Positions 1 through 7,175 of a stretch of 37,992 bases of DNA are shown in pieces. Made by a program: the position numbers and the translations under genes. The stretch's first letter is position 1. Each line of letters opens with the position of its first letter. The notes below the pieces were generated by a model, which worked only from the letters and a program-made list of their open reading frames with translations, was not told where the DNA came from and did not search any database. Origin of the DNA: Phormidesmis priestleyi Ana (GTDB lineage: Bacteria; Cyanobacteriota; Cyanobacteriia; Phormidesmidales; Phormidesmidaceae); assembly GCA_001314865.1 (NCBI GenBank), contig LJZR01000037.1, forward strand, positions 1 to 37,992, given 5' to 3'.

Positions 1-1
1 T

Positions 2-151
2 AGCTGGGAGCAATGCTATACCCTGCTCACACGAAGGAATGCACCCTACAGCTCCAGCGATATAGAATGGGTCAGAGAGCAGCAGGCGATGATAAGCCGT
101 AGTGACTTTTTAGAAATCGATATATCTCACGACCAAGGGCCAAATGTTTGA
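2..151 (+). CDS. 3' end of an unknown gene entering from the left (partial)
   Basis: A frame is open from the window edge for 49 codons and stops with TGA at 149-151. The translated end contains DIEWVREQQAMISRSDFLEI, which has a normal protein-like composition. I do not recognise the family. The stop overlaps a strong Shine-Dalgarno-like GAGGAGG (150-156) that serves the next reading frame, so the two genes were probably coupled. An open stretch of this length could also be chance; without the upstream part it cannot be named. Confidence 0.3.
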   Translation, partial: SWEQCYTLLTRRNAPYSSSDIEWVREQQAMISRSDFLEIDISHDQGPNV

Positions 152-164
152 GGAGGCCTCTGAT

Positions 165-300
165 GTGCATTACCGAATTTATCTGGATGCCTGCTGTCTT
201 AATCGGCCCTTTGACGATCAAGTATTTCTCTTGAGACCCAGGCTGTTCTGACTATTGAAATCTATTCAACCGGACAACAATGGAAATGCCTAAAACTCAG
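165..300 (+). pseudogene. PIN-domain (VapC-type) toxin remnant, frameshifted
   Basis: A GTG at 165 follows GAGGAGG with 8 nt spacing and begins YRIYLDACCLNRPFDDQ. This is the characteristic N-terminus of a cyanobacterial VapC-type PIN toxin, including the first acidic residue of the active site. The frame then breaks near 222-240. A shifted frame continues with QAVLTIE and QQWKCLK, which resemble the following helix and strand of the same family. Most of the usual protein of roughly 140-150 residues is missing, so no functional RNase is expected. The remnant overlaps the start of the antitoxin-like frame at 280. Confidence 0.5.
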
Positions 301-417
301 CAAGAAGTTGTACGCCAGGGCTATCAAATTCTTGTTGAATCTCTAGGTGCCGTAGATGCGATTCGATTTATTCAACACTCCAATGAAGAGACTTCGCCAA
401 CGCTACTAGCTTGGTAG
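280..417 (+). pseudogene. Truncated antitoxin-like small protein (45 codons)
   Basis: ATG at 280 opens a 45-residue frame beginning MEMPKTQQEVVRQGYQILVE and continuing SLGAVDAIRFIQ. This matches the N-terminal half of a small cyanobacterial protein family usually found beside PIN toxins of the CLNRPFDDQ type. From memory the family is about twice this length; here it stops after TLLAW with TAG at 415-417. With the broken toxin just upstream, this looks like a dead toxin-antitoxin pair. A still-active short antitoxin is possible but unlikely. I see nothing further between 418 and 572. Confidence 0.45.
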
Positions 418-572
418 TCTACAGTAAAGCAAAGGCTATAGGCGCTTGGTCAACTAGAATCAATGAGGCTATGGGTGATTTATATGCCCTGTTAGTTTTG
501 ATTATCTGCCATTTCTGCATAAGCAATAAATAATAGAGGTCATAGATACTCAGTGAGGTAAGAGGCTCCTTT

Positions 573-2081
573 ATGAAAACGAACATTCTTGTAAGCATTG
601 CCTTTGTAATAGTGGCCATTGTTCTGGGATTTCTCAGTTACAAAAAGGTTTTAGGTGATGGTTGGCTAGATCGCGCTGATAAGGTTGCAAGCATCACTTC
701 ACTTCTTATTGCAATTGTTGCCTTCATTAATCCCTTTGGGGGTGAAGCTGCTGCCTCCCGTTCTCAGAACATAAATATTGGTGGTAACAGTGACGGTAGT
801 GCCATCACTCAAACAGGCGACAATAGCCCGGTTACGATTGGAGATACTACCACCACTGCTCAAAAACGCTCAATTGATGCGCTTGAACGAGTCAAGAGTG
901 AGCTGCTCGATAATTTTAATAATTTAGCCTTGCAGATTAGAACTATTGAGCAACAGCCACCTGAGTCATTCTGGGATATGCGTCGTCCTAATGAAACTGA
1001 GCTGGCCTATCAAGATCGGGCAAAAAATGAATTTCGTGACTATGAGCGTTTTGTTCAATTGCTCAACGCTCAGTTAAAATTCTCTGGCAACCTTACAGCG
1101 ACGTTCCAAAAGGACTTAGCTTTTGATCCTAAGGTTGCTAAGCGAGCAACGCAGACTTATGAACAGCAGCAAGAAACACGAGATAGCTTTGCCAGTCTCG
1201 AATCTGGATTACAGCACTTACTGAGCTTGAATCTTACGGACGGAGAGCGTACCGCTCAAGCAAAATCTTTGCATTTAGAAAAAATGGCAAATGCCAAAAT
1301 GTTGCTGGCAGATGCCGCTTCTTACTTTTGTCTAATCGCCGATGCTGACGATATAGGGTTAATGCTAGATTCGTTCTCAACGATGGGAATTGATGCCCAG
1401 TTGAAACCTGGAGAGAGCGGGTACAAAGCGGCCAAGCGCCTAGCGGCCAAATTTGCTCGTGAGAAAGCAGATGTCTTGAGAGCGAGTTTATCGGTACAGT
1501 CAACAGCCAGCCAGCGAGAAATCGACCGCCGAATAAATGATCCTTACTTGCTGATGTTAAGGAAGGCGGCAGGCTTGCCACCGACACTTACTGAGGCGGA
1601 AGTTAATAGCCTCAAGAACCGCCAAATAAATCAGGATGAAACTGATCCTGCCGAGCTGTTTAAGCTAGCTGCATTCTCTTATCTGGAATCTGATGGTCAT
1701 GCGGCAACTGTCTATTTTGAGCGTGCTTTGGCAACGGGTGAGCTTTCGGCTCGTCAGGCTCAATATGCACAAGCCTCGATAGACCGGTTGGAAAATCCAG
1801 ATCAGTATGGGGAAAGTTTAGGCGTCATGATTATTGACTTATCTGCTGGCGGTAGCTTTGAGCAGGCTGGCCTAAAAGTGGGAGATGTCATTGTTGCGCT
1901 GGAAAAAGAGGTCGCCAATGAACCTATGGATATCGCATCGGCATTAGCAAAGTCCGGAACTGTCAAGATTCCACTGACCATTGTGCGCGATGGGCAAAAG
2001 CAAATCGTGACCGTACAAGGCGACCAGCCTGCGGCTGCAAAACTTACTCAACTGATTGTGCTAAATGCCATTCAGCTCTAG
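573..2081 (+). CDS. Membrane-anchored protein with GDN-type beta motif and C-terminal PDZ domain
   Basis: The protein has 502 residues. A hydrophobic segment at about 4-22 and a second at about 39-56 anchor it in the membrane. Residues ~65-95 form a Gly/Asn/Thr-rich stretch (NINIGGNSDGSAITQTGDNS) that looks like short beta repeats. Next come long charged helices (~100-330) with coiled-coil character and a TPR/Sel1-like hairpin around 368-410 (ELFKLAAFSYL, ATVYFERALATG). The C-terminus, about 415-490, reads as a PDZ domain (SLGVMIIDLSAGGSFEQAGL, then KVGDVIVALE). I see no protease or nuclease motif. PDZ domains bind protein C-termini, so a sensing or scaffold role at the membrane is a reasonable inference. 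It lies just upstream of the defence operon with 285 bp between them and could be an unrelated neighbour. Confidence 0.75.
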   Translation: MKTNILVSIAFVIVAIVLGFLSYKKVLGDGWLDRADKVASITSLLIAIVAFINPFGGEAAASRSQNINIGGNSDGSAITQTGDNSPVTIGDTTTTAQKRSIDALERVKSELLDNFNNLALQIRTIEQQPPESFWDMRRPNETELAYQDRAKNEFRDYERFVQLLNAQLKFSGNLTATFQKDLAFDPKVAKRATQTYEQQQETRDSFASLESGLQHLLSLNLTDGERTAQAKSLHLEKMANAKMLLADAASYFCLIADADDIGLMLDSFSTMGIDAQLKPGESGYKAAKRLAAKFAREKADVLRASLSVQSTASQREIDRRINDPYLLMLRKAAGLPPTLTEAEVNSLKNRQINQDETDPAELFKLAAFSYLESDGHAATVYFERALATGELSARQAQYAQASIDRLENPDQYGESLGVMIIDLSAGGSFEQAGLKVGDVIVALEKEVANEPMDIASALAKSGTVKIPLTIVRDGQKQIVTVQGDQPAAAKLTQLIVLNAIQL

Positions 2082-2227
2082 ATCTGAATGAGGTAGTCGG
2101 ATACGAGATCGCACACCGAGGATGTATCTTTACCGCTTACTGCCGTAGAATCCTTGATGATCCATTGCTACCTATGAGTCGAAAATCAATCAAACTTCAT
2201 GCAACATTCTGATTCTAATCAGTCAGG

Positions 2228-2255
2228 TTGAAAAAATTAGAGTAGATTTTATAAC
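2228..2255 (+). promoter_or_regulatory. Candidate sigma70-type promoter of the DUF499 operon
   Basis: TTGAAA at 2228-2233 and TATAAC at 2250-2255 are separated by 16 nt, each one base from consensus. The predicted start of transcription is about 105 nt upstream of the DUF499 start. A HIP1 octamer at 2323-2330 lies in the resulting 5' leader. The rest of 2082-2366 shows no gene. Confidence 0.4.
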
Positions 2256-2366
2256 GTCGGATGAGGATTTAGTCGTTTTTCCAAAAGGAGCGACTGACTG
2301 ATCACGAGGCGTTTGATAGGGGGCGATCGCCTCTTAATTTAGGTTGAATATAGAGAACTCATATAT

Positions 2367-5300
2367 ATGTTAAAGACAGTCAAAGATGCCTGTACAATTC
2401 ACGCGTCAACCCTGGACTATCAGGTAGCGGGCGGCGTTGAGAGCCTGGCTCAGATGATTGACTCTCCAGACGAGGGTAAGTCCTTTTTTGAGAAAAGCTA
2501 CCTGACTAGAGGCATGGAGGAGCTGCTCCGTGAAGGATTACTGCGGCTGTCGGGGCAGACGGATCAGGCATTGTTTGAACTGGCTCAGGCGATGGGGGGC
2601 GGTAAAACCCACCTGATGTGTGCGTTAGGGCTGCTAGCAAAATATCCATCTGCGCGATCGCATGTTTTACCTTCAGATGTCATCGCGCGTCTAGACGACA
2701 CGCAGGCTCAGGTCGCTGTGTTCGACGGTCGAGATAGCCCAGACCATTATCTGTGGGGAGAAATTGCCCAGCAGCTCGGGGCAGAAGAGGCGATGCGTCC
2801 CTTTTGGCAAAATGGTCCTAAGGCACCTGGCAAAGAGCATTGGAAAGAAATGATTGGCGATCGCCCGACGCTGATCCTGTTTGATGAACTGCCGCCTTAC
2901 TTCCTCGAAGCCAGGACAATGACCGTGGGTAAAGGGTCTATGGTAGATGTGCTTACTCGGGCGCTCTCAAACCTGTTTGTGGCAGCGCTTGAGCTTCCGC
3001 GCTGCTGCGTAGTGCTAGCCAACCTGTCTGATAGCTATCGAGATCAAGTCAAGGAAGTGAATAAGCTCGTGGCCGATGTGCAGCGAGAAGCTTCGCGGCA
3101 AGCCAAGAAGATTACGCCCGTTTCCCTGGAAGGCAGCGAAGTCTATTCAATTTTGCGTAAGCGTCTATTTTCCTCACTGCCAACAGATGAGGAGATTGAT
3201 GAGGTTGCTGAAGCCTATGCCGAGCAAGTGAAGCTAGCGGAAGATAGCGGCTACTTAACCGCGCGGAGTTTAGAGCAAATTGCCGAGGAAATTCGGGCGA
3301 CCTATCCCTTTCATCCCTCGTTTAAGCATTTGGTTGCCCTGTTCAAGGACAACCCAGATTTTCGCGAGACGCGGGGGCTATTGCAATTTGCTGCAAGGGT
3401 CGTGAGATCGGTGTGGCAGCGAGATCATAATGATGTCTTTTTGGTGGGTACTCAGCACCTGGCCTTGAATGACTCTCAGGTGATGAATGAGGTGACGGAT
3501 ATTAACCGGGCGCTGCGACCGGCGATCACGATGGATATTGCCGATAATGGCAATGCCCATGCGGAAGATATTGACGCTAACTTGAACAGTGATGCGGCTT
3601 CGCAAGTGGCGGCGATGATTTTGTCAGCGTCGCTTTCTTTGGCGGTGAAGGGGCACATGGGGCTGCGCCGAGAGGAAGTGATTGAGTACCTCTCTGCGCC
3701 GAATCGGAAGCCGGAGGAGTTTGCTCAGGCGTTTGAGCGGTTGCGTAAGAGCGCTTGGTATCTTCACTCTGAAGGCGAGCTGTTTTACTTCAAAGATACT
3801 GAGAACCTGACGAAGCGAATTCAGCGCGAGGCGAAGGGTCTGCCTGAGGCCAAGGTATATAAGACGCTAAAAATTCGATTAGAGGGAGAGCTGGAGGCCA
3901 GGTCGCGCAAAGCCTACCAAGAAGTGATGGTGATGCCTGAAGTCGATGAAATCAAACTCGGCACACATCGCATTTTAGTGGTCGTACCGCCCGACAACCG
4001 GGTGCCGCCAGAGGATATCCAGCGGTTTTATCAATCTGTGTCGGAAAAAAACAACCTGCTGCTGCTCTCCGGCAATGACACCCATATGGCGAGCCGGGTA
4101 GAAGAAGCGCTACGGGAGCTATATGCCATTGAAAATATTGCCAAGGGTTTGAACACCAGCGATCCGCTGTATGTGCAGGCGCAAGATGCCAGAGAAGAAG
4201 CAGAGGGTTCGTTTATTCAGGCGTTGCAAGGCACCTATAACCGGCTGTTTTACCCTTCTGAAGAGGGGCTGCAACCGGCCACGATTGAGAATGGGCTGAA
4301 GTTTGGCCAAACCAGCGAAGACAGTGTGGAAAGCCAAATTGAGACGATGCTCTCTAGTATGCGCTGTGACGAAAAGTTGGCTGTAGATGCTGACGAAAAC
4401 CCCATCAAGTATTTTTCGATGGCAGAGGAAGATCTTTGGCCGCAGAGCGATCGCCGTACGCCTTGGCGCGACGTGCTGATGCGAGCTAAAAGTAATCCGG
4501 CTTGGCCTTGGCTGCCTGGCCTTAAGGGGTTAGACACGCTAAAGGTGAAGGCCATTTCCCAAGGGCGATGGCGCGAAGGGAATGACGGCTGGATTGAGAA
4601 AGGCCCTTTCCCTAAGGAAAAAACTGCCGTTAATATTTCTAGCCAAGAAGATACTCGCGCTGGAGAATCGGTGCTCTCGATTACGCCGAGTCATGCGGGG
4701 CCTAGTCCAAAGGTGCGCTACTCGACGACGGCGACGGTGAGTGAAGCCGATCCGGTCGTAGAGGATTTGGATGCTTTTCGAACTAAAGAACCAACGCTGT
4801 ATTTCCGAGCTTTTGATAGTACGGGCAATCATGCGTCTGGCGAGCCTAAGCGATGGGTGGCTAAGCTTAAGGTGCGCTATCAGGTACATGAGTATGCTGA
4901 CCATCGCAAGGTGGAGCTAGCGGTGACGCCCAAGGCTGAAATTCGCTATACGACCGATGCGACAAACCCGCGTGAAGGTCGAGTTTATGACGAGCCTTTC
5001 GCCATTTCAGATGATCGCACACTGCTTCAGGTCTATGCCAGTGCAGGCGAGGCGAAAGCGACTGAAACTTTTACGATTGCAGAGAAGGGCACCCAGCGAG
5101 CTGAGATTGATGAGGCGCTTCCGGCCAAATTAAAACGCCAGAAACCTCGCTTTGATACGACGAATGCGGTGTTTGGTTTAATTACGACATTTAAGGATCG
5201 TCAGGGTGTCGTATTTCATGGGGTTACCCTAAACGTAGGGGAAGGGGAGCAAGCGGTGCAGGTACGGTTTAACGATCGGGCTGTGACGCCGATCATTTTA

Positions 5301-5459
5301 GAAAAAGTGATCGCAGCACTCAGGGAAAATCTAGATGAGCCGGATGCTTTGGTACAGTTAACTATCCGAGATAGTGCTGCTTTTGATACAGGGTTTGACC
5401 TCAAAGCCTTTGCTGAACTCGCAGGCATTGAGCTCACACCGGATTCAGTGGAGCAGTGA
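2367..5459 (+). CDS. DUF499 AAA-type ATPase, anti-phage island core
   Basis: This 1030-residue ATPase has the DUF499 layout. A Walker A-like loop AMGGGKTH lies at residues 75-82 and Walker B LILFDEL at 169-175, followed by PPYFLEAR. A helical region follows. The C-terminal part (~850-930) resembles a chitobiase-type beta sandwich (ELAVTPKAEIRYTTDATNPR). DUF499 proteins occur in defence islands beside DUF1156 methylases and large helicases, and BREX has a similar large ATPase (BrxC/PglY). The ATPase probably powers or switches a complex on DNA; its exact reaction is unknown. It is the first gene of the operon, behind a good promoter, and its stop overlaps the GTG of the DUF3780 gene. The ATG at 2367 is the only early start, although its ribosome site is weak. 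Confidence 0.88.
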   Translation: MLKTVKDACTIHASTLDYQVAGGVESLAQMIDSPDEGKSFFEKSYLTRGMEELLREGLLRLSGQTDQALFELAQAMGGGKTHLMCALGLLAKYPSARSHVLPSDVIARLDDTQAQVAVFDGRDSPDHYLWGEIAQQLGAEEAMRPFWQNGPKAPGKEHWKEMIGDRPTLILFDELPPYFLEARTMTVGKGSMVDVLTRALSNLFVAALELPRCCVVLANLSDSYRDQVKEVNKLVADVQREASRQAKKITPVSLEGSEVYSILRKRLFSSLPTDEEIDEVAEAYAEQVKLAEDSGYLTARSLEQIAEEIRATYPFHPSFKHLVALFKDNPDFRETRGLLQFAARVVRSVWQRDHNDVFLVGTQHLALNDSQVMNEVTDINRALRPAITMDIADNGNAHAEDIDANLNSDAASQVAAMILSASLSLAVKGHMGLRREEVIEYLSAPNRKPEEFAQAFERLRKSAWYLHSEGELFYFKDTENLTKRIQREAKGLPEAKVYKTLKIRLEGELEARSRKAYQEVMVMPEVDEIKLGTHRILVVVPPDNRVPPEDIQRFYQSVSEKNNLLLLSGNDTHMASRVEEALRELYAIENIAKGLNTSDPLYVQAQDAREEAEGSFIQALQGTYNRLFYPSEEGLQPATIENGLKFGQTSEDSVESQIETMLSSMRCDEKLAVDADENPIKYFSMAEEDLWPQSDRRTPWRDVLMRAKSNPAWPWLPGLKGLDTLKVKAISQGRWREGNDGWIEKGPFPKEKTAVNISSQEDTRAGESVLSITPSHAGPSPKVRYSTTATVSEADPVVEDLDAFRTKEPTLYFRAFDSTGNHASGEPKRWVAKLKVRYQVHEYADHRKVELAVTPKAEIRYTTDATNPREGRVYDEPFAISDDRTLLQVYASAGEAKATETFTIAEKGTQRAEIDEALPAKLKRQKPRFDTTNAVFGLITTFKDRQGVVFHGVTLNVGEGEQAVQVRFNDRAVTPIILEKVIAALRENLDEPDALVQLTIRDSAAFDTGFDLKAFAELAGIELTPDSVEQ

Positions 5460-6130
5460 AACCTTACCCGATGACTATGGCTACTGATCTGAAAAAGACG
5501 ACGCCCAAAAAGACGCCCACAAAATCGGCCAACAAGGCCGACAAGGTTGCCCATGCGACTCAGGGGTTTGGCGTGCCTTTGACGGCTGCGCCTCATCATT
5601 TTGTGGTGGTGATTCCTCGGGGCAATCAGCAGCCGGTGCAGATTGTAGAAGATCTGGGGATGCATGTTCACAGTGATGAGAGTGAGGTACTAGATCGTGT
5701 GGTGCTGCCACGCTCTATATGGACGGAGATTGCGAGTCCGGTGAAGCGGATGTTTAATGAGCGGCTGAAGGCGCATGCGTTGAAGCCGGGGCAGTGGAAG
5801 GTGGGCAACAACCGGGTGGATCGGCTGTTGGGCAAGGAGCTATGTGTGTTGGCTTGGGCGGTTGAAGACCTAGAGGAGGAGAAGGTGGGGGCGGCGTTGC
5901 GAAACTGGCTATCGTTGCGTCCGGAGGAGCGCTGGTGGTTGTTTGGGATGACGGCTTCTACGGTGGGTGGCCTAAATGACAAAGGGAAAGGTTGGCGGAT
6001 GGCGCTTAAGTATGCGTTGGGCGATTCGCCGCAGGCGGTGATTTTGGAGACTCGGAAGGTGCAGACGCAGGCACCGAAAAAGAGCAAGCCGGATGATGGC
6101 TATGAAACACTGCCGTTATTTCAAAATTAG
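5456..6130 (+). CDS. DUF3780 protein, anti-phage island core
   Basis: The 224-residue soluble protein contains the DUF3780 signature GFGVPLTAAPHHFVVVIPRG at about 38-57. Conserved regions follow around VLPRSIWTEIASPVKRMFNERL and the tryptophan-rich LRPEERWWLFGMTA. The first 35 residues are Lys/Thr-rich and probably disordered. No enzyme motif is visible and the family has no assigned activity. It is strictly linked to DUF499 and DUF1156 genes in defence islands, so it is probably a structural or specificity subunit. The GTG start overlaps the DUF499 stop (GTGA), showing translational coupling; an ATG at 5471 is an alternative start that removes five residues. Confidence 0.82.
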   Translation: MKPYPMTMATDLKKTTPKKTPTKSANKADKVAHATQGFGVPLTAAPHHFVVVIPRGNQQPVQIVEDLGMHVHSDESEVLDRVVLPRSIWTEIASPVKRMFNERLKAHALKPGQWKVGNNRVDRLLGKELCVLAWAVEDLEEEKVGAALRNWLSLRPEERWWLFGMTASTVGGLNDKGKGWRMALKYALGDSPQAVILETRKVQTQAPKKSKPDDGYETLPLFQN

Positions 6131-6177
6131 GTTTAGCTTCTAAGCTGGTAAATGCGAAGACTTATTGAACCTGCAAA

Positions 6178-6408
6178 ATGGTAACCCTTATGGAAAATGC
6201 TACTGCTCTTGATATGTTGGAACGTCATCCTGACAAGGTGAGCGGTGCGTGGGTTTTTAAGGGAACCCGCGTGCCGGTGTCTGCGTTTTTTGAAAATCTT
6301 AAAGATGGCGCTTCTGTCGATCAGTTTTTGGAATGGTTTCCGGGGGTGGCGAGATCTCAGGTGGGGGCGCTGCTCGATTACGAACAACAAGCGGCGTTTG
6401 ACTTTTAA
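6178..6408 (+). CDS. DUF433 antitoxin-like protein, without its usual partner
   Basis: The 76-residue protein reads as DUF433: LERHPDKVSGAWVFKGTRVP, then a helix-turn-helix-like stretch AFFENLKDGASVDQFLEWFP, then LLDYEQQ near the end. DUF433 proteins are small DNA-binding antitoxins normally followed at once by a DUF5615 PIN-like toxin. Here the next genes belong to a different antitoxin/PIN pair, so this copy is an orphan. It may act in trans or serve as an anti-addiction copy. The start may be the ATG at 6178 or the one at 6190 (MENATALDML); neither has a strong ribosome site. Confidence 0.75.
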   Translation: MVTLMENATALDMLERHPDKVSGAWVFKGTRVPVSAFFENLKDGASVDQFLEWFPGVARSQVGALLDYEQQAAFDF

Positions 6409-6455
6409 TCTGAGAGACATAGAATTCTGTCAAATAACTAAGAGGTCCTTGCCAA

Positions 6456-6707
6456 ATGACTATTCAAGAATTATTGAGCGCGGCTCAAGAGTTGAGTTTG
6501 CCAGATCAACTGCAACTTGCCAGTCAGCTTATGCAGGCGGCTAGCCAAAGACTTCAGACGGCTTCCGAACCTACTTCACCGCTGTCGGATACAGAAGATC
6601 CTTTAATTGGTCTTTTTTCTGGCTCTGTGGATTTGGCTACGCGCTCTGAAGAAATCTTAAAGCAAGAAATCAATTCGGGTTCTGGGTTTACATGGAAAGA
6701 GTCTTAG
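6456..6707 (+). CDS. Antitoxin of a VapBC-type pair (DUF2281-like)
   Basis: The 83-residue protein begins MTIQELLSAAQELSLPDQLQ. Its distal part DPLIGLFSGSVDLATRSEEI is typical of cyanobacterial antitoxins that precede PIN toxins: an N-terminal dimerising helix pair, then a toxin-binding tail. AAGAGG lies about 9 nt upstream of the ATG. The gene overlaps the toxin gene by 16 nt, which ensures that the antitoxin is made first. Such antitoxins usually repress their own promoter; no clear operator was identified in the 47 nt upstream. Confidence 0.75.
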   Translation: MTIQELLSAAQELSLPDQLQLASQLMQAASQRLQTASEPTSPLSDTEDPLIGLFSGSVDLATRSEEILKQEINSGSGFTWKES

Positions 6708-7105
6708 CCGATAGTGGCTTTGTTGTCGCTTTAGCAAATCGTTCTGACCAAAGGCACGCTGATGTTGCCCCTATTTATAAACAGTATGCGCAAATTTTAT
6801 TGCCTCAGATGGTGTTAGTTGAAGTCGCATACTTAATCGGTCGTGATATAGGCATTTCTACAGTAGTTAAATTTCTGAAGGGGCTGTCGGCTAGTCGATT
6901 TGAAGTGATTGAAGCGTCAGATGAAGACCTTGATCGAACGGCTCAAATATTAGAGCAGTATGCTGATAGCAAAGTTGACTTTGTTGATGCAGTTGTTATG
7001 GCGATTGCAGAACGCTTCAACATCACAAAGATTCTGACTATTGATCAGCGTGATTTCAGGCTTTTCAGGCCGTCACATTGTGAAAGCTTTACGTTGCTTC
7101 CTTAA
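6692..7105 (+). CDS. PIN-domain toxin ribonuclease (VapC-like)
   Basis: The 137-residue protein is a complete PIN domain. The acidic active-site residues are visible: D7 in VLADSGF, E44 in LVEVAYL, D96/D99 in KVDFVDAVVMA and D118 in ILTIDQRDF. VapC-type toxins cut tRNA, rRNA or mRNA with Mg2+ when the antitoxin is lost. Together with the overlapping antitoxin gene it forms an intact addiction pair inside the restriction-like island, where such modules stabilise the island or act in abortive infection. The ATG at 6692 lies inside the antitoxin frame; no other start would keep D7 near the N-terminus. Confidence 0.85.
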   Translation: MERVLADSGFVVALANRSDQRHADVAPIYKQYAQILLPQMVLVEVAYLIGRDIGISTVVKFLKGLSASRFEVIEASDEDLDRTAQILEQYADSKVDFVDAVVMAIAERFNITKILTIDQRDFRLFRPSHCESFTLLP

Positions 7106-7175
7106 TGTTTTTAGATAGTCTGAGCGTACCTACGCTTAGCGATAGTAAAGTAATCACCCAATATATCAATTTCCT

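Noticed and set aside
2306-2335. GAGGCG/CGCCTC inverted repeat upstream of the DUF499 gene as a terminator or operator
   Set aside because: The long loop, overlap with a HIP1 octamer and absence of a T-run make it no more than a chance hairpin.
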